Positions 49,501 to 61,159 of a DNA stretch of 64,000 nucleotides are shown piece by piece. The stretch covers positions 23,316,513-23,380,512 of the forward strand of contig OY743181.1 of NCBI GenBank assembly GCA_963555705.1, given 5' to 3'. The translations under genes and the position numbers were made by a program. Source of the stretch: Ligustrum vulgare (lineage: Eukaryota > Streptophyta > Magnoliopsida > Lamiales > Oleaceae). The notes under the pieces were generated by a model, which was not told the origin of the DNA, searched no databases, and saw only the letters and a program-made list of their open reading frames with translations. How positions within the stretch are numbered: position 1 is the stretch's first letter; each line of letters opens with the position of its first letter.

Positions 49501-51742
49501 ATGCAATTAAATCCATAATGAGGTCACAGCTAGATATTAAAAAGAAGCTTATTAATTTGAAGTCTGGAATATCTTTCATGTTCGAAACAATCTATGAAAT
49601 GATATCAAGTTCATTTGAATTTGTCCAGAAGAATTTTATGGACAAGAGTAAGAGTCGTGACGATCGGGGTCCCGAGTTGGCTAAGGTACTACTGATTTTT
49701 TTACAAATGTACGGTATGTTTATCAAATTACACCCCCATTTTTAACCTGTTTTCATTTATTCAACCTAGGCTCCAAATTCATAAGAGAAGTCTGAATCCA
49801 AGGGAAATGGTAGGTCACATGCATCTGATGATGTGGTCGAGCCTTCTAGTCAGACCCCATCTTTTGATCTAGGAGTAGGCTTCACCCAGACGCAGGCATC
49901 TCCCAATACCCCTGCTCACCTGAGTAGTCGAGGCAAAGAAATTGGAAATCTTGATAAAATAGTAGCTGCGATTGTGCAGGAATGTGAAGACGTCAACCGG
50001 CAGGTAAATGTTTCGAAACTGTGCAATAGACACAAGTGTATTTGTTTCTGGTATTTATGCATTTCGGTACTTCACACTCACAACATTCAAATCACATACA
50101 ATAATAGTTCAGGACATGTTCACATTCAATATTATATATGTCTCCTTTAGGAAAAAAATCCAGGACACATTCAGAATATGTCAGGACACATTCATAATAG
50201 ATCAGGTCACAATCAATACAGCTGCAGATATCATATACTAATCTGTCAGGACAAATTCAGATACATCATTATATATGTATCAATTACACAATGTTCAGGA
50301 CACATTCACAAACCTCAGGAGAAATTCACACATATCACTGCATTCAAATATACAACTTTTTTTTTAGCCTCATATATAGCCAACCATTCTTTACAATATG
50401 TATCCATTAATTTTGTTGCATTTACGCTACTTTACATATGTACCAATTGCAGTCGACACCAGAACTTCACATGAAGAGGGCAACCAGACTTCCTAGATCA
50501 CTGTGCTCACCATTTGTGGCTGGCGAAGGCAAACAACTGAAGCAACCGGATAAGATTTTAGTCTTCCAGAACTACGATTGTCATGCTGATGGACATCACT
50601 ACTTTCAAGAACTGGTTGAATCGAGGATACAAACAAAACAACAAGTAAGAAACCGTTAACATTTTCAATGCTTCCAATGGTCTATCATATCTCATATGAT
50701 TACTGACTTTGAAATTTTTTTATCTATATAAGAAAAAATTCAGTGAGGAAGATGACAAGATAAAACCCCCATTTATGTTAGGACCGGTCCCAGTTGGTTC
50801 AAAAACCTGGTGGCACGATCTTATTAACTCCAACTCTTCCCTATCTAGCACGGTCAGATGAGTCCATCCACCCCCACAATTTACAATTAAATTACGATTA
50901 CACATAATGCACATGTAATACACTACTGCTAATGAGGTCACACTTTAATCACAAGTAATAATTTTTTCACTTTCCTATATTTTGCAGCATATCCATTACA
51001 TTCGGCATTTAGCAAAATATGGGCCTAATGTAAAGAGAAGGTTTACCACAACGGACTGCACATTCCAAAGGCTAATAAAACCATTGTACATAGAGTACAT
51101 GAAAGACCCAGCCGTTCTCTCTTCTGCATCTTACTTCGAAGAAATCATGACAGGGAGACGTTTGGAGCTCAACTCCCCATGGGCTGACGTTGATTACGTC
51201 CTAATTCCAATCTTGCCAACGAAAAAGGAACATTGGATGCTTGCTTTGCTTAATGTAAAAAGTCACAGGATGGTAATCTTCAACTCATGTTGCAGGACAT
51301 ATAGAGGAAACATGGTTTACGAGGGGGTTCAACCATTCTACGTACTTATCCCTGCATTGATGAAAGAAATTGGGATTTGGAGCCGCACATCACATTTACA
51401 GAAGGCAGATCAGACCGGTCTCAGTTTGGACATGGCAGACAACATTCCCCAGCAGCAAAATGGGTACATATTTTTTATTTACTCACAGTATCAAATTTAT
51501 TTAATTAATACATCCCCCTAACATGTACATATTTTTTTTATTACAGTCACGATTGTGGTATATTCGTGATTGAGTACGCATTGTACCTACTACATGCGAA
51601 CTTGAAAAAGATGCCTATGGTCTTTGATGTCAAAGCAGCACGTATGGACATAACTGCTGACCTGTACAAGCACCGTCAAATTAGAAAAATCACAGAGCTA
51701 ATACCACCAAATGTTGAAAGCATTGTAATAGATAATGCTTGA
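46582..51742 (+). pseudogene. DUF1985/Ulp1-type cysteine protease gene, nine exons, damaged
   Basis: Exons by splice signals and phase: 46582-46681, 47512-48335 (or from 47538), 48931-49295, 49374-49685, 49770-50003, 50453-50644, 50733-50852, 50988-51463, 51547-51742. Exon 1 has a basic patch 'KKRKRP', a likely nuclear signal. Exon 2 is the DUF1985 domain ('IAGRYVRYALPEFTLVTGLR'). Exon 3 is acidic ('DDDDDD'), exon 4 is a coiled coil, and exons 8-9 form the C48 protease ('KKEHWMLALLNV' and 'HDCGIFVIEYAL'). His and Cys of the triad are present, but the Asp position reads Asn ('VIFNSC'). Ulp1 proteases cleave SUMO from targets; activity here is doubtful. Breaks: TAG at 49386-49388, TAA at 49782-49784, and a phase mismatch between exons 3 and 4. 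Both stops could come from Gln codons by C-to-T change. Confidence 0.82.
46682..47511 (+). repeat. Intron 1 with GTGAC words; block reused in the spacer
   Basis: At least a dozen GTGAC words, mostly in GTGACCT or TTGTGAC form, within 830 bp. 47157-47445 is repeated in the same orientation at 52283-52600 ('AAATTCAACCCGCA', 'AAAGGGTTAGCCTAAG', 'GGGATCTTGTGACCAACC'). Confidence 0.8.
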
Positions 51743-53242
51743 TTTCCTGTTTTCTTAATTCTAGAACGGATAGCAAGAAAATATCATCTTTTGTTACATT
51801 AGAAGCTAACTGGTTTTAGTGGATATATGTCATGTGTAGGCAACCACGTTATAATTTGTGGATATTTAAACTCATCCTATCAATGTAATGAAATGACCTT
51901 TTTTTTACTATTAATAGTTATCCAATGTTTTCTACTTTAGAAATAATGTAATTTTGAAGCACTTCAGTTGAATGATTTATTTATCAGGTCACAATGATAA
52001 CAGAGCCTGATGCTGTACAGTTTCATACTCAAGTCACATTAATATCCCATTAGGTCACATTGATCACACTCCATGCTGCTGTACCTTCCCTGTCAATCTT
52101 TCCAGACACCACTACGCCATATAATTTCTGTGTGATGCACTAATAAAAAAAGGTCACACTTTCAACCAATTGCAACACATTCTTAGTCACTGCATGCCCC
52201 CTCCACAAATGACATACACACTAAATCATGTTAAACTCAAGTCAGGTCACATTAATATCCGATTAGGTCACCACTACGCCATATATGACCTCATATATTA
52301 ACAAATGTGACCATATCAAATTCAACCCGCATTAAGAACAATGAAGGACTAGTTTTTGGACATTGATGTTGTGGAGTTGTGAACATTGCGACCTACCAAA
52401 AATGATGTATGCATGTTATGATATATAATTTATTGAAAGTGATTACTGTGACCTGGTTCTCCAAAGGGTTAGCCTAAGTGATAGATTTTGTGACCTAACA
52501 ACTTTTGAATGATGTATGCATGTTCTAATATGTAAATTATTGACAGTAATACTGTGATAGTGGGATCTTGTGACCAACCAAAAATTAATTATTGACAGAG
52601 TCACGCACAGTAAATCATGTAAATCTCAAGTCAAGTCACATTAATATCCGACGAGGTCACATTCATCAGTATCCCTGCTATTATAACTTGCCTTTCATAT
52701 TTTCCAGACCACTAAATCCTATACTTTCTGTATGATACACTAATACAACAAGGTCACACATTCAACCACTCACACCACATTCATAGCCACTTAATCCCCT
52801 CTCCACAGATGACATGGACATATAATCATGTACATCTCACTGGTGTTACACTCAGCTCACATATGACAAAATAATAGATTCCATGTAATTTTCGTTTCAC
52901 CTATGCCACATATCATCACAACGTTGTTATCAACCCATTCTAACATCATATAAGTTTTCACTGTCTGCGATAACAGTTGGACAAACACATTCAGGTCACA
53001 TTCGATAACATCATGTTCAGTTTTAATACATTCATCAGTTATCCTTTCTCATAGACATCAATCTGTGATACAGTACACCCAAGATAACATGACACGTCTT
53101 TCCAATAGAAATAAAGTATTCATTTGATAATCTTTCATCGTTTCTTTTATTCGAAATAATGAACTCCAATCAAATATCAATTCACCCACTGACAACATCA
53201 CAATGAAATTTTTTTAAACAATTAACAAATAGAGTTAACATT
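51743..53242. repeat. Spacer between convergent MULE genes, built of repeats
   Basis: Non-coding. 52283-52600 is a copy of part of intron 1 of the protease gene. On either side lie two related blocks (about 52010-52280 and 52610-52850) sharing 'GTCACATTAATATCC', 'ATACACTAAT/ATGCACTAAT' and 'AATGACAT/GATGACAT' words. GGTCAC words occur every 50-100 bp, chiefly on the strand opposite to those of intron 1. Confidence 0.8.
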
Positions 53243-55604
53243 TTATTTGCTTCTTTGACTACCACTATTCCGAATAATGGGAAACAAACTTGTACAACTC
53301 CATCGGTTGTGCCCCCTTCCGCCACACCGTCCGCATTTCATCTTTGGTTTTCCTTCACAAGCCAATCTTTTTCTCTTCTCTGATGGTCTGCCTGAACTCC
53401 TTTTTTGGTTGGGAGGTAATACAACCAATTCATTTACTTCGTTAGGAAATTTCCACTCGCTCGGACTGCCCAGCGGGAAAACACTTTCCTGATAGGCAGC
53501 CTTATAAGCATTGCATGTGTAATAGTATGAACAATATTTGTATGGATCCCTCTTCGTGAAGGCTATCATAGCTAGAGCATGTGGACACGACATCTGGTCA
53601 ACTTGAATCATTCTACATGTACACTTACACTGGTCTATATCTACCATAAATGAGGTGCATTCGTCTTTAACTGAAAACATTGTTTGATTTGATGGAGACA
53701 CCTGTAAGCATTTCCAGCCAATTAACATTTAATGGTACATTAACACATGCTAAATAAAATTAAGTCAATAAAGTATATGCATACCCTTAGCGCCCTCACT
53801 TGTATGCTACTTTCTCTCAACAACTTCTCATACTTACTTGAAAGCTTGGTAAATGTTCCATGTGCGTAGTCCCTATTTTTCCAGAACCAATTTTGTACTA
53901 GTTGTCTTAAAGACTCTAGCAACGACACTATAGGAAAGTTCTTTGCTGATTTTGTTACCGCATTCACCGATTCTACAATGTTAGACGTCATCTTTGAATA
54001 CATGTTTTCGGGCATGTGGAATCTTGACCACTTCTCATAACCGACTTCACTCTGCATGTAATCAGCAGGAAAAATATAAATTACTTTGACATGAGGATGT
54101 ACATGGAAACAAATTACTAATTGGACAAGTTCAGTGTTCCTACCAAAATACCCCTAATACCTTTGTCAATAGCGTCCAACTGTAACATCTGGTACTCGAA
54201 CTCCGACAATGTGTATGCACGAACAACATTATTAAATGATTCTGTGATATTGTGACCTGAATTCCCATAATGCTTCTTCACGTTTTGCAGTAAGTGATAT
54301 GAACATATACCATGACATGTTCCAGGGTAGACACATTCTATATCCTTTCGGATACTTTCGTGGCGATCCGATACAAAACACAGTCCTTCTCTGCTGCAAT
54401 ACGCCTTCTTCAAGTTCTCAAAAAACCATTTCCACGACCTGTCATTCTCACTATCCCCAATACCAAATGCAAGTACAAAAATCCTATTACTTGCATCCTG
54501 TGTACACACAGTGAATAGAGTACCACCGTATTGCCCATTCAAATAAGTTCCATCAACTACAATAACAGGCCTACAATGCTTCCATCCTCGAATTGATGCA
54601 CCAAGTGCCATGAAACAATAGTTGAACCTATTTTCTTTGTCAATTTCTATCCCTATGACCGAGCCTGGTTTACATTTTTGAAGCATATGCAAAAATCCCG
54701 TTACCTCTTGAAACGACTCAGATGGATCTCCTCTTATCAATCTCAATGTCTTCTCCCTCGATCTCCAGGATTTCACGTAATTCATCGAAACACCATATGT
54801 GTGCAACATGTCGTTGCATATGTCATTTGGGGTATATGTTGTGCGGTTCGAGTTGAATTTGTATTTTATACACGATGACACAACTGCAGTGGAGGCTTGC
54901 CTATGTGACCCCAAGACTATATTTGAACCACATGTATGCCCTTTGTGAATGTATCTAATTTTGAATAGATTTGTTTTCCCCAATCTTGATGACCTGCAAA
55001 CCCAATTACAGGTATTATTTGAGCACCTCACAACATATTCCTTCTTTTCCGACCTTAGAACCATAAATTCAAACATCTCCTGAATTGCATAAAATGCCAT
55101 GCTCAATTTCAGTACCTCTTTATTCCTGAAAACCCTGTTCAACTCTATATCCCTGGCGTCTGGATTTGTTACAGTAATCTCCACACTATCATCCGATATT
55201 CCCAATGGCTCATTTGTTAAAGGGCATATGTTTGAAGCAATTCCACACACTGAATAAGTTCCCTCATTGTCGTCTTGACTAACTCCAACTGGCTCCATGA
55301 AGTTGAAAGCTCCGTGATCACGAACTGTATCCACTTCTGTGACCTCAATCATAATGGGATATTTGGAAGGATCCTTATAATCTTTCTTCAGTTTGAGATA
55401 GGACATGACACTATTGTCATTTTTTAGTCTGATGGGTTGTATGTCACTGCTCAGTTCATAACTCATGAATACTACAACCTTGTTAATGTCAAAACCAAAT
55501 TCTCTAACTACTGAGTCCACAAGTTTCGAATAGTCGCTTCCTTCATCAATCATTAACAAGGCATACTGAGATCCCAAAATCACACAAACATATAAATAGC
55601 CCAT
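53243..55604 (-). CDS. MURA-type (MULE) transposase, apparently intact
   Basis: Three exons, all in phase: 55604-54144, 54051-53785, 53701-53243, with GT-AG introns of 92 and 83 bp, giving about 728 residues without a stop. Order: N-terminal region; MuDR-type DNA-binding part with Cys/His ligands ('VVRCSNNTCNWVCR', 'HKGHTC'); DDE catalytic core with first Asp in 'VIVVDGTYLNGQYGG' (about residue 347), second Asp in 'CFVSDRHESI' (about 411) and a Glu in 'TLSEFEYQM' (about 470). The second exon matches MULE transposases ('YEKWSRFHMPENMYSKMTSN'). The third has a SWIM zinc finger ('CKCTCRMIQVDQMSCPHALA') and a final CCHC knuckle ('CGRCGGRGHNRWSC'). It cuts and moves the element; acts in the nucleus. 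A start at 55618 would need a 41-bp intron, unlikely in plants. Confidence 0.9.
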
Positions 55605-56350
55605 ACCTGTACATTCATCACAAGGACGTCAGTCGATGCATATCTCACTTATAAACACATCACAACAACATTGTAACAATTGATAATAACACTATAGTAT
55701 AACAAATAGCATTGTCACCGTACATAAATGAAATAATGTGACCACACGAACATCGATTCATTAAAGTGACCAGACGTACATCTATTAAATATGTGACCAA
55801 ACTGTCATCAATTCAATAATGTGACCAAATCTATATAAATGCACCCTCATTCGAAGCTTAAAATAAAAAACTCTGCAAGTATGTGACCTGTAATTACAAC
55901 ATATTACGCTAACTTCTTTAACCCATTACATAGATCATCAATTTTACTAAATGTGACCTCGCATTAGATCCGTTCGATAATTTCGAACCTGACTGTAAAC
56001 ATTGGTTCATTTTCGTAAGTGACCACAACAAACACCGTGATTGCCTACAATTACAGCTTACCGTAGTTGGACTTCACGGCCTCATTTACTCACATTAGAT
56101 TCATGCTGATGATTGTGAACATTACAGTATATTTCTATTCATTTCTGTAAGTGACCTCAGAAAATCAACGTTATTGCATAAAATGACAGCTTATCATATG
56201 TCGACTTCACAGCCTAATTTAATCCTGGATTACTGTCAAACAAACAGTTTATCTTATGCTGTTCGATTTCGCAATTGTGACCTCATCTTCATCGTCTTCT
56301 CAAACTCTGCATTTAGTTCTCCAAGCCAACATTGATTCCCTATTTTTTCC
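55605..56350. other. 5' flank of the transposase gene
   Basis: Non-coding, with about ten GTGACC/GTGAC words between 55735 and 56285 (for example TAATGTGACC twice within 80 bp). It should hold the transposase promoter and the right end of the MULE; neither can be fixed by eye. Confidence 0.5.
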
Positions 56351-56469
56351 TATTTAAAATGATGTTGTTTCACTGAATTGTTGCATTGATAAGGAATATC
56401 AATATGGAAAGAATATTTTTTGTAACTGTCACCGTAATAATTGGCCTGAAAATCTTCCATGATTTCAGT

Positions 56470-56471
<2 letters not shown>

Positions 56472-56518
<47 letters not shown>
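56472..56518. repeat. TA microsatellite
   Basis: Over 20 uninterrupted TA units. Confidence 0.95.
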
Positions 56519-56522
<4 letters not shown>

Positions 56523-56631
56523 CTAAAACACACCTGATAATTGAAGTTTTTTGGGATCAACCTTATTTTTGATATCTTAATCTATTAGTACCTGATATAC
56601 GTATTTTTCTCATAATTTGTTATAAAAATGT

Positions 56632-56757
56632 TCTAGTGCCCTTAAAGGGTACCCACTATGGTGCCCTTCAAAACACAAGCTGTGGGGCCCATTGTTTGGT
56701 GGGACCTAGTTCTTGTACCTTGAAGGGTACCATAATGTGTACCCTTCAAGGGAAATA
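56632..56757. mobile_element. Small MITE or foldback element
   Basis: About 125 bp. The left part (CCCTTAAAGGGTACCCACTA) and the inverted right part (CCCTTGAAGGGTACACATTA) match over some 30 bp, and each arm is itself palindromic (CCCTTNAAGGG). No coding sequence; family unknown to me. Target duplication not clear. Confidence 0.6.
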
Positions 56758-56764
56758 GAGCCAG

Positions 56765-57085
56765 ACTTTAATTTGTTATTCATATATATCGAATTTATAT
56801 GTTAATATATAAAATGAATATTTAATTAAAAATGAGAAACAGAGAAAACGAGTTAATTATAAAAAAAGATACAATTATGCGTATCTTAATTTATTTTACA
56901 GTTCTTATGTTTACCATTCCAAGAAATATCTTTAAATATTGTAATTTAAATTTATTTGAAGCTTAAAATGGGAAAACAAAACTATATTTAAATAGAATTT
57001 GTAATAAATAAAAATATATATATTTGTGATATACACTCAGAGTTTTATTAAAACGAAAATAAAAAGAAAAAGATTGATGAACGCT
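56765..57085. repeat. Dispersed repeat shared with 16990-17325
   Basis: Second copy of the repeat described at 16990-17325. Here the Helitron hairpin end is missing and the small MITE lies at that side instead. Confidence 0.8.
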
Positions 57086-57480
57086 CCTATTTCATTCTCT
57101 TTAATTTTCTATTTAAAAAAAAAAATATGTGATATTGATAAAGTTTTTTTTTTTTATGAATTTAAAAAAAAAAATTGTAATTGATTTTCAAGAGGGAAGG
57201 CAGATCACGGAACTTCAAGATTTAAAAAACACGGCTATTTAAAAATTTGTATTCAATTTGATTATTTTAAATCTAAATATTGTCCAAAATGAATATTAAA
57301 TAGTCAATTAGTATTACTTACCATTTTAAAAAATATGTTTTAGGCGAGAAAATAGATAAATATCTGTTTTTGGAAATGGTTTTCTCTTTATTTTGTTGTG
57401 AACATATTTAGTCATTATTTGAGCCTCATTATCTACAAAGTGGGTTTATAATAGTGATTTTTTGGAGAATGTGTACCTAA
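57086..57480. other. Unassigned AT-rich sequence
   Basis: No gene or clear element. Its last 100 bp share words with the MITE that follows ('GGAGAATGTGTACCTAAG'). Confidence 0.3.
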
Positions 57481-57665
57481 GCCCCTGTTTGAGACTCATT
57501 AATTGAAATGATGTAATTTGTAACAGTAAATTTTTGGGAGAATGAGTTGTTAAAAGTATGATTTTTCTTTTTTAAATTTATATATAGATTATTTTATTAA
57601 TAGAATGTTGGTTGAAAAATTGTGTTAAAAAATGAGGTTTTGAATAAAAAGTACCTAATAGGGGC
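57481..57665 (+). mobile_element. MITE, copy 1
   Basis: About 185 bp, beginning near GCCCCTGTTTGAGACTCATT and ending near CCTAATAGGGGC, whose ends are loosely inverted. The same sequence is found inverted at 58874-59055. Confidence 0.6.
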
Positions 57666-57914
57666 CCAAAAAAAAAAAAATCAATCACCATTTGAATAAC
57701 TATTCAATTTATTGATTATTAACGTAATTAATATTTTCAAAATATATTTCTAGATTACCACAAATTAATTTATCACTACCCGAATAGTAATATTAGAATT
57801 GGTACTAACTATTTTAATACAATATTTGATATTTAAATATATTAATAAAACATTTCATTTCATATTTACTTTAACATTACAAATTAAATACACATGATCC
57901 TATATTTAAATTAA

Positions 57915-58860
57915 CTAGTCCATCACCCGTGCGATGCACGGTATTAGATATACACAAAATATTTAAATTAAAATATAAAAAATTACTTGCAAAGAAAAAA
58001 ATAAATTTTAAAATACAGATTATTCCTTATATTTGTACATATTTATGAAGTATAACTTAAAAAGAATAAATTATTTGAAATTCACAAAACCTTTAAATCA
58101 AAACTAATGTTCATCAAATGTCAATATTTATAAATTGTCACATCTGAATGTATTTCTACGGTGGAATTTTCTCTTGCAGTCAATGGATTTACACACACAA
58201 CGTTTCCCAAATATATCAACACCTATTGAATTATCTACTTGTTATCCTCCAATCAATACTACTTAAAAGTGGTTTCAAATTGTTAATAGTCGAGTATTAC
58301 CTTGTAATCTCCAAGTCTCTTATTCAGATGGAGTTCTGAAAGATAATGAACGATCATTGTGAAAAGCCACACAAACTATTGAGAGATAGAGTTCTAGCAA
58401 CATGGCCAATTGAAGTAGAATGATAGCACGCAAATATCTTATGGTGTGTTATATTGCTACCGCAAAACTTATTTTCTAAACCACAACTCTAATTTTTGTT
58501 TTTCATTTATAAAAATAGAATTAATAAAATTACCTAAATAACTTTTTAATCTTCTCTTATTAAAAATGCCACAATCTCTCAAATATTTTTCTCTTACTTA
58601 TTTTTATTTACACCACACATTTTCTCTATCTACTTTTCAATTTTAATTCAAAAATCAATCACAATAATATTATATATGATATATATAATTTAGAAAATAT
58701 GATTTATAATATTAAAGATAACAAATGATAATAATCAAAATGTAATCAAAATACTGATAGTTATGCATTTATAATATTAGGAACAACAAATAAATAAAAT
58801 ACCTTACTAAATTATAGTTCTAATAGTGTACCTAATTTTATTACTACTTTATTTCACGTG
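57915..58860 (-). mobile_element. Helitron copy, 3' end certain, 5' end not
   Basis: A|CTAGTCCATCACCCGTGCG at 57914-57933, then ATGCACGG, is a textbook inverted Helitron 3' end. The interior shares 'CACAAAACCTTTAAATCA'-like sequence with the 3' part of the Helitron at 29888 and, near 58690-58790, the 'TTTATAATATTAAAGATAAC' region with other copies. The right limit is set only by the MITE that follows. Confidence 0.65.
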
Positions 58861-58873
58861 TGTTTAATACCTT

Positions 58874-59055
58874 TCAATGCCCCTATTTGGTAGTCATTAT
58901 TCAAAATATCATTTTTTTAAAATTTATTTCCAACCATGCATTCTATCAATAAAATAATATACGCATGAACTCAAAACATTCACTACTATTCAACCACACA
59001 TTCTCCAAAAATTTACTATTACAAACCTCATTATTTTGAAATAATGATTCTCATT
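58874..59055 (-). mobile_element. MITE, copy 2, inverted
   Basis: Inverted counterpart of 57481-57665 (shared words include 'TTATTCAAAA', 'CATTCTATYAATAAAATAAT' and 'CTCCAAAAATTTACT'). Confidence 0.6.
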
Positions 59056-59114
59056 ATGGTACAAATGTTGTTTTTGGCTGTGGGAGGGAGAATCACCCCA
59101 AATTTACACTTTTT

Positions 59115-59421
59115 GGACAGGAGTTTGGGCGAGAGTTCTAGGTCAACTATTCTCCTTTAATATATAATATAATATAATATAATATAAATATAAATATATA
59201 TATAAATATAAATATAAATATAAATATAATATAATATATAAGATAAGATGAGATATAAGATAAAGATATAATATATATAAGATATAAGATAAGATTTGGA
59301 AAACTTTCTTGAAAACATCGTTACTCGTTGTATTGTCTTCCCCATCATCCCATCGCAAATTAAAGTTTGGGCGGGAGTTCTAGGTTAACTATTCTCGTTT
59401 AATATAGTATAATATAAAATA
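59115..59421. repeat. AT-rich tandem repeat, left part
   Basis: Units made of an 'ATAATATAAGATATAAGATA'-like tract followed by 'CTTGAAAACATCG', 'TTGTATTGTCTT' and 'AGTTTGGGCGGGAGTTC'. One full unit is followed by the start of a second, which is split by the Pack-MULE insertion and continues at 61470. Confidence 0.85.
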
Positions 59422-59883
59422 CAATAATTCTACACAGACATGGAAAAGTGACAGAAATAAGTGACATGCTGATGTAGCAATCCCAATCAGCCAAAAAATC
59501 GTGGGCCTGGAGCTTACTTTAAAAAACATTTAAGGCAGAATTTATCTCCCTGGATATTCCAAAGAGACCGACTTTTCCATAGAATTTCTCCAGCTGACTT
59601 CGTTACCGTCGACTGGTCGGATTTTCACTGACTCCGCTGGACTCTTTATTTCATCAGCTCTGATCATCACACCTCTTCACTTATTGAGTAGATTTCCTTC
59701 TCTAAACTCCTACGTCTTGCGTCCCATACATTTATTTGGGAGTATTCCGGCTACATCTGTTACGTTTGGTGGGTCAAAACTTCATTGTAGACCATTTGTG
59801 CTCTATAAGCTCCGGTTATTCAGGTTCCTTTATTTGTTGGATCCAAAATCATAATTTCCATCGGCTTATCAATTGTAACTTTT

Positions 59884-60053
59884 AGACGGTGGAGAAACAC
59901 AATTTCCAATGGTAACGGTGGAGGTGGTCGAAAAAATGATAATGAAGATACCAGTGAAAGCAAACTGTTGGAGGACTTGGTAGATGATGTTGTCGATTTT
60001 TCGTCGAAGGACGGGGAGATTTCTGAAAACAAGCAAATGAAACGGAGATAAAT
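59884..60053 (+). pseudogene. Captured gene fragment in the Pack-MULE
   Basis: An open frame reading 'RRWRNTISNGNGGGGRKNDN' then 'EDTSESKLLEDLVDDVVDF' and ending at a stop after 'NKQMKRR'. Glycine-rich then acidic, with codon-like composition unlike the surrounding AT-rich DNA. I do not recognise the parent gene. Whether it is expressed is unknown. Confidence 0.45.
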
Positions 60054-60899
60054 ACTCAGTGGACACGTTTGCTTTCTACTTTGAGAAAAAAAAAAAAAAA
60101 GAGGACAGAGAGGTAAAAAGTGTTTACAGGGGATATGGTGTAAACAAGCTTGATCATTCTAAGAAAATGATACTTCGTCAAATATTCAGATCATCGTTAC
60201 CGAGTCAGTGGAAACATATGTTGCTTTGAAACTTGAAGATGAACTGGACATGGAAAGAGGAACGATTTTATTTTGTTCTCTAACTTTGATACTGATGCTC
60301 AATTATACTGATATTTGGACATTGGCGTTATCTGCTATATTTTGCTATGTGGAAACAGATTCTTTGTCACCACAAGCCAATGACTTTAAAAGGCTTTTAA
60401 ACAAGGATTCTATTTCTATTTTTCATTGTCTATCAACATATACTAGTGTGCCATTCTTAAACATCAACATGATTTCAACACAATGAGATAATTAGTTAAT
60501 GAAACAGTATAAAACAGCAATTATCAACATTACAAAATTTTCATACAATTCTGCAGGTACGGTTCCAAACCAACTCCATCATGTCCTGTTCCAAATAAGC
60601 TCTACTACAATTGTCAACATTAAACAAAATCTACATACACAAAAGTTCCAAATCTTTCCTCTAGTTCCCAATGAATTCTTCCATGTCCTTCCTCATGTGT
60701 TACAATTAAAAGGTCTGTCCCCCTAAACGTACAGAAAATTGTGAAGGAGAACCGAAAGTTTCAATAGCAGGTCATTTCAATATTTCCAATGCCACTTTAC
60801 TTTAACAAAGGCAAAGAATTTTTAAAAACTAAGGTTCAATTGCAGAAAATCCTAGTAGCAAAACAGCAAGAATAACAAACTTATAGCTCAATTAAGGTG

Positions 60900-61115
60900 G
60901 CTCCCACAAATCAATCACTCTGAAATGGCTCGTAAAAACCAATTCCCTTCCTCTTTCATGCCATCCAAAACTAAATCCTTTGGAATTTCAAAAGAAATTA
61001 AAAATCATATCCCAACATCACAAGATGATCTCAGAGTTTTCCAAAAAGCTATATTGTCCATTTTGAGATTAAAATATAATGTCTGAAGTTGAAAATGGGG
61101 ACATGATTTTGGACG

Positions 61116-61159
<44 letters not shown>

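Larger units (their letters stand above)
46440..56350. mobile_element. Mutator-like element with Ulp1-type protease gene and MURA transposase
   Basis: About 9.9 kb holding two genes that point towards each other: a DUF1985/Ulp1 protease gene on the plus strand (46582-51742) and a MURA-type transposase on the minus strand (53243-55604). This combination is known from plant MULEs such as the Kaonashi (ULP-carrying) group of Arabidopsis. The ends are approximate: I found no long terminal inverted repeats, in line with the non-TIR MULEs of that group. GTGAC/GTCAC words are dense in all non-coding parts and coincide with the extent given here. A run of about 12 C lies at 46470-46481. Confidence 0.8.

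Noticed and set aside
55565..55618. Extra first exon of the transposase (start at 55618)
   Set aside because: It needs a 41-bp intron, shorter than plant introns normally are.
46440..56350. Long terminal inverted repeats on the large MULE
   Set aside because: Comparing both ends by eye gave no convincing match; non-TIR MULEs with Ulp1 genes are known.
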